From assembly GCA_003164375.1 (NCBI GenBank), contig PLTE01000382.1, positions 2,333 through 35,264 of the forward strand: a DNA stretch of 32,932 nucleotides. The letters are read 5' to 3'. The DNA is from Hyphomicrobiales bacterium (lineage in GTDB: Bacteria; Pseudomonadota; Alphaproteobacteria; Rhizobiales; Xanthobacteraceae). Below the pieces are notes generated by a model. It saw nothing but the letters and a program-made list of their open reading frames with translations, ran no database searches and had not been told where the DNA came from. Of the stretch, positions 30,599-32,932 are shown one piece after another. Within the stretch, counting starts at the first letter, position 1. Each line of letters starts with the position of its first letter. The position numbers and the translations under genes are program-made.

Positions 30599-31092
30599 TG
30601 GCACGAAAAAGCCCCAGTCGGGAAAAGACCGGCCGGCTCGCTGCGGTGACGCTCGATGAGGCTTCGCTCGGCAGTTCCAATGACGACGTCGAACACGAGC
30701 GCAGGATCGCCATCTACGATCTGCTTCAAGAGAACCAGTTCCTGCCGATCGACCACCAGGGCGGACCCTATACGCTGCAACTAGGCATCAGCGGCAACCG
30801 GCTGGTGTTCGATATCCGCCTGACCGACGGCACGCCGGTGGTGGCCCATATGCTGTCGCTGGCGCCGTTCAGTCGGATCGTCAAAGACTATTTTGTCATC
30901 TGCGACAGTTATTACGCAGCGATCCGCACCGCGACGCCGGACCGCATCGAGGCACTCGATATGGGCCGGCGCTCGCTGCACGACGAAGGCTCGCGCCTCG
31001 TGATGGAACGGCTCAAGCGCAAGGTTGATCTCGACTTCGACACCGCGCGCCGGCTGTTCACGCTGATCTCGGTCTTGCACTGGAAGGGCTGA
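30598..31092 (+). CDS. UPF0262 family protein
   Basis: A 164-residue protein of UPF0262, conserved in Rhizobiales directly after hisD, function unknown. It begins MARKSPSREKTGRLAAVTLDEASL; then come RIAIYDLLQENQFLP, GPYTLQLGISGNRLVFDIR, FSRIVKDYFVICDSYY, and the C-terminal DLDFDTARRLFTLISVLHW. The start is fixed by the 1-base overlap with the hisD stop. The phosphatase gene begins 8 bases after its stop. Confidence 0.93.
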   Translation: MARKSPSREKTGRLAAVTLDEASLGSSNDDVEHERRIAIYDLLQENQFLPIDHQGGPYTLQLGISGNRLVFDIRLTDGTPVVAHMLSLAPFSRIVKDYFVICDSYYAAIRTATPDRIEALDMGRRSLHDEGSRLVMERLKRKVDLDFDTARRLFTLISVLHWKG

Positions 31093-31100
31093 GGGCGCCG

Positions 31101-31562
31101 ATGCCGCCAGCAGCGAAGCGACCTCTGGCGGTGTTGTTCGCCTGCGGCCTCAATTCGGTGCGCTCGCCGATGGCGGCCGGCTTGTTTGCGCAAATATTCG
31201 GCCGCGCGATCTATGTCGGCTCGGCCGGGGTGCGTAAAGCCGAGCTCGACGCGTTTGCGGTCTCCGTCATGACGGAAATCGGGCTCGACATTTCGCGGCA
31301 CAAGCCGGTCACGTTCGAGGAACTGGACGACTGGGAGGGGCTGAATTTCGACCTCATCGTCACGCTCGCGCCAGAAGCCCATCACCGCGCGCTGGAGCTC
31401 ACCCGCGTGAGCGGGATCGACGTCGAATATTGGCCGACGGCGGATCCGAGCGCCGTCGAAGGTAGCCGCGCGCAACGGCTCGGCGCCTATCGCGAGGTCC
31501 GCGATCAACTTCTCGCGCGCATCCGCCAGCGTTTCCTGACGCGGAGTACGGGGAACGAGTGA
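31101..31562 (+). CDS. Low-molecular-weight phosphatase family protein (ArsC/LMW-PTP fold)
   Basis: A 153-residue protein with the low-molecular-weight phosphotyrosine phosphatase fold. The P-loop C-x5-R is Cys15-GLNSV-Arg21-Ser, and the general-acid Asp lies in the C-terminal TADPSA. Arsenate reductases share this fold, but no extra Cys pair of the thioredoxin-coupled type is evident, so a phosphatase role is more likely. In Rhizobiales this gene sits between UPF0262 and infA, as it does here. Confidence 0.9.
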   Translation: MPPAAKRPLAVLFACGLNSVRSPMAAGLFAQIFGRAIYVGSAGVRKAELDAFAVSVMTEIGLDISRHKPVTFEELDDWEGLNFDLIVTLAPEAHHRALELTRVSGIDVEYWPTADPSAVEGSRAQRLGAYREVRDQLLARIRQRFLTRSTGNE

Positions 31563-31598
31563 TGTTGCTTGGCCCACAAACCACACCCCCAAACACAG

Positions 31599-31627
31599 TT
31601 GTGAAGCGCCCCGTCATCCGCTAGGTT
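31599..31627 (+). promoter_or_regulatory. Possible sigma-70 promoter of infA
   Basis: TTGTGA (31599-31604), 17 bases, TAGGTT (31622-31627). Each element matches the consensus at four of six positions. It lies 55 bases before infA in the 119-base gap after the phosphatase gene, the longest gap of this gene run. Confidence 0.35.
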
Positions 31628-31681
31628 CCGCGCAAATTTTGGCCGTGAGCGCGGCCAGACCGCAGCAATTCCGGGACGCGA

Positions 31682-31900
31682 ATGGCGAAGGAAGAACTTC
31701 TGGAATTTCCCGGTGTCGTGACGGAACTGCTCCCGAACGCCACCTTCCGCGTCAAGCTCGAGAACGAGCATGAGATTATCGCCCACACGGCTGGACGCAT
31801 GCGCAAGAACCGCATCCGCGTGCTCGCCGGCGACAAGGTGCTCGTCGAAATGACGCCATACGATTTGACCAAGGGCCGGATTACCTACCGGTTCAAATGA
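31682..31900 (+). CDS. infA: Translation initiation factor IF-1
   Basis: A 72-residue S1-type OB-fold protein that binds the ribosomal A site during initiation. MAKEELLEFPGVVTELLPNATFRVKLENEHEIIAHTAGRMRKNRIRVLAGDKVLVEMTPYDL, ending KGRITYRFK, is the full and unaltered family sequence. It overlaps maf by ATGA (31897-31900), so the two are translationally coupled. Confidence 0.98.
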   Translation: MAKEELLEFPGVVTELLPNATFRVKLENEHEIIAHTAGRMRKNRIRVLAGDKVLVEMTPYDLTKGRITYRFK

Positions 31901-32520
31901 TTGGCCGCCCGAAATTGGTGCTCGCTTCCGGCTCGCCGCGCCGGCTCTCGCTCATAAACCAAGTGGGCATCGAGCCGGACGCGTTGCGTCCCACCGATAT
32001 CGACGAGACGCCGAAGCGGGGCGAGTTGCCGCGCGCCTGCGCGACCCGGCTGGCCCGCCTCAAGGCGGAAGCCGCGCTGGACATGGTGCGCATCGACGAC
32101 GACCTGAAAGGGGCCTACATCCTCGCCGCCGACACTGTGGTCGCCGTCGGCCGCCGCATTCTGCCTAAGGCCGAGATGCTCGACGAGGCGGCGCAGTGTC
32201 TGCGGCTTCTATCCGGCCGCAATCATCGCGTTCATACCGCCGTGTGCCTGGTAACGCCGAAGGAGACGTTCCGGCAGCGCCATGTCGAGACGCGGGTGCG
32301 TTTCAAAAGGCTGTCGGACCAAGACATCGAGGCCTATCTCGCGTCGGGCGAATGGCGCGGCAAGGCCGGCGGCTACGCGGCACAGGGGATCGCCGGAGGT
32401 TTTTTGGTGAAAATGGTCGGTTCTTATTCCGGCATCATCGGCCTGCCGCTCTACGAGACCATGACGCTTCTGGCCGGCGAGGGTTATCCGGTTCATTTCG
32501 GCTGGCTCAACACGATCTGA
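31897..32520 (+). CDS. maf: Maf family nucleotide pyrophosphatase
   Basis: A 207-residue Maf protein, a house-cleaning nucleoside triphosphate pyrophosphatase. The N-terminal SGSPRR (residues 11-16) binds the phosphates. AADTVVAV carries the metal-binding Asp, and GKAGGYAAQGIAGGF the second conserved block. Members cleave dTTP/UTP or modified nucleotides, and this sequence does not decide which subfamily applies. Start set by the ATGA overlap with infA. Next comes yacG, 72 bases on. Confidence 0.95.
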   Translation: MIGRPKLVLASGSPRRLSLINQVGIEPDALRPTDIDETPKRGELPRACATRLARLKAEAALDMVRIDDDLKGAYILAADTVVAVGRRILPKAEMLDEAAQCLRLLSGRNHRVHTAVCLVTPKETFRQRHVETRVRFKRLSDQDIEAYLASGEWRGKAGGYAAQGIAGGFLVKMVGSYSGIIGLPLYETMTLLAGEGYPVHFGWLNTI

Positions 32521-32592
32521 TGCCCGTATGACGCTGGCGCGGCCCGTTCGGCGCCCCATATTGCGGCCATTATTGGAGATGTGGCACCTCCC

Positions 32593-32787
32593 ATGCCCGA
32601 CGCTACCAAGCGCAACCCCTGTCCGATCTGCGGTAAACCGGCCGAGCAAATGTTTCGGCCATTTTGCTCAAAACGCTGCGCCGACGTCGACCTGCACCGC
32701 TGGTTCTCCGGCAGCTATGCCATTCCGGTGACGGAAGACGAGGAAGTGGATGAACGGCGCGAGGAGAGCGGCGACGAGCCGAACTGA
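32593..32787 (+). CDS. yacG: YacG, DNA gyrase inhibitor zinc protein
   Basis: A 64-residue zinc protein. The four ligands are Cys10-x2-Cys13 (NPCPICGK) and Cys25-x3-Cys29 (FCSKRCADVDLHRW). The acidic tail (EDEEVDERREESGDE) is typical. E. coli YacG binds GyrB and blocks gyrase. ATG 32593 is used; GTG 32581 in the same frame is an alternative. In Rhizobiales maf-yacG-tRNA-Phe is a conserved order. Confidence 0.93.
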   Translation: MPDATKRNPCPICGKPAEQMFRPFCSKRCADVDLHRWFSGSYAIPVTEDEEVDERREESGDEPN

Positions 32788-32826
32788 CTCGCTTCGGGGC
32801 TGACACGGGAGCTTCTCGGCCCATTC

Positions 32827-32855
32827 TGGACAGCGCGAAACCGAGCCTCTATAAG
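32827..32855 (+). promoter_or_regulatory. Sigma-70 promoter of the tRNA gene
   Basis: TGGACA (32827-32832), 17 bases, TATAAG (32850-32855), close to consensus. It lies 55 bases upstream of the tRNA. A hairpin leader follows: CTCGCAAGG (32864-32872) against CCTTGGCGAG (32891-32900) with CCCG/CGGG inside. Confidence 0.55.
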
Positions 32856-32909
32856 ACGGCGCTCTCGCAAGGCCCGTTTAGCGGGTTGCTCCTTGGCGAG
32901 TGCACCAGG

Positions 32910-32932
32910 GCCCAGGTAGCTCAGTTGGTAGA
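32910..32932 (+). tRNA. tRNA, probably tRNA-Phe (3' truncated by window end)
   Basis: GCCCAGG is the 5' acceptor strand, followed by T8-A9, D-stem GCTC and D-loop AGTTGGTAGA. Only the first 23 bases are present, so the anticodon is not seen. Identity rests on the position after yacG and on the match of this 5' end to alphaproteobacterial tRNA-Phe as I remember it. Confidence 0.8.

Noticed and set aside
29276..30604. 442-residue open frame opposite hisD on the minus strand
   Set aside because: Antisense shadow of hisD; low-complexity Arg/Asp/His-rich product with no family features, while hisD has all catalytic residues.
1..32932. CRISPR arrays, insertion sequences, transposases, integrases or phage genes
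   Set aside because: No regularly spaced repeats and no such protein families were found anywhere in the window.

Overview
The window is GC-rich bacterial DNA from an alphaproteobacterium of the order Hyphomicrobiales (Rhizobiales), probably near Xanthobacteraceae/Nitrobacteraceae. This rests on the PhyR-NepR-EcfG general stress response module, the DUF2948, DUF1178 and UPF0262 families, the order hisD-UPF0262-phosphatase-infA-maf-yacG-tRNA, a Rhizobiales-type intergenic repeat (27247-27312) and REP-like palindromes. The genus cannot be fixed from sequence reading alone.

Region 1 (1-7772) is mostly housekeeping: the 3' part of argJ, an Asp-nucleophile alpha/beta hydrolase, a MutT-type Nudix hydrolase, a lone Flp-type pilin, a BioC/NDUFAF5-like methyltransferase (minus), and then the plus-strand run comF, grxC, Nit-type amidase, DUF1178. 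The last three are joined by ATGA overlaps. ubiG and an Ldh-family oxidoreductase follow on the minus strand. Region 2 (7862-10002) holds a Ser hydrolase and a patatin-like phospholipase, both minus.

Region 3 (10072-15539) is the general stress response island. It contains a PAS-GAF-HWE histidine kinase, an L,D-transpeptidase, a small exported protein, phyR (minus), nepR and ecfG (plus). Three EcfG-type promoters (GGAAC-N16/17-CGTT) can be read directly: a divergent pair for phyR and nepR-ecfG, and one ahead of the small exported protein. Between the exported-protein gene and phyR lies a plus-strand rho-independent terminator with no gene before it. It is preceded by a hairpin whose loop holds CCCCCCTCCCCCC, which looks like an undescribed C-rich-loop small RNA. 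Its loop can pair with the Shine-Dalgarno of phyR.

Region 4 (15572-18584) is a complete TRAP transporter (dctP-dctQ-dctM order, minus). Region 5 (18860-25296) groups a LapG-like transglutaminase-type cysteine peptidase (plus) with a CHASE2 adenylate/guanylate cyclase and a type I secretion pair (HlyD adaptor, PrtD-type ABC exporter), all minus. This suggests export and processing of a large surface protein whose gene is not in the window.

Region 6 (25297-26762) is gene-poor. It holds one 58-residue basic protein gene (25768-25944, minus) and several perfect palindromes. Region 7 (26763-32932) has DUF3574 and DUF2948 proteins, a minus-strand iron uptake pair (cupredoxin-like protein and FTR1 permease) with an Irr/ICE-like palindrome upstream, and then the plus-strand run hisD, UPF0262, low-molecular-weight phosphatase, infA, maf, yacG and the first 23 bases of a tRNA, by synteny tRNA-Phe.
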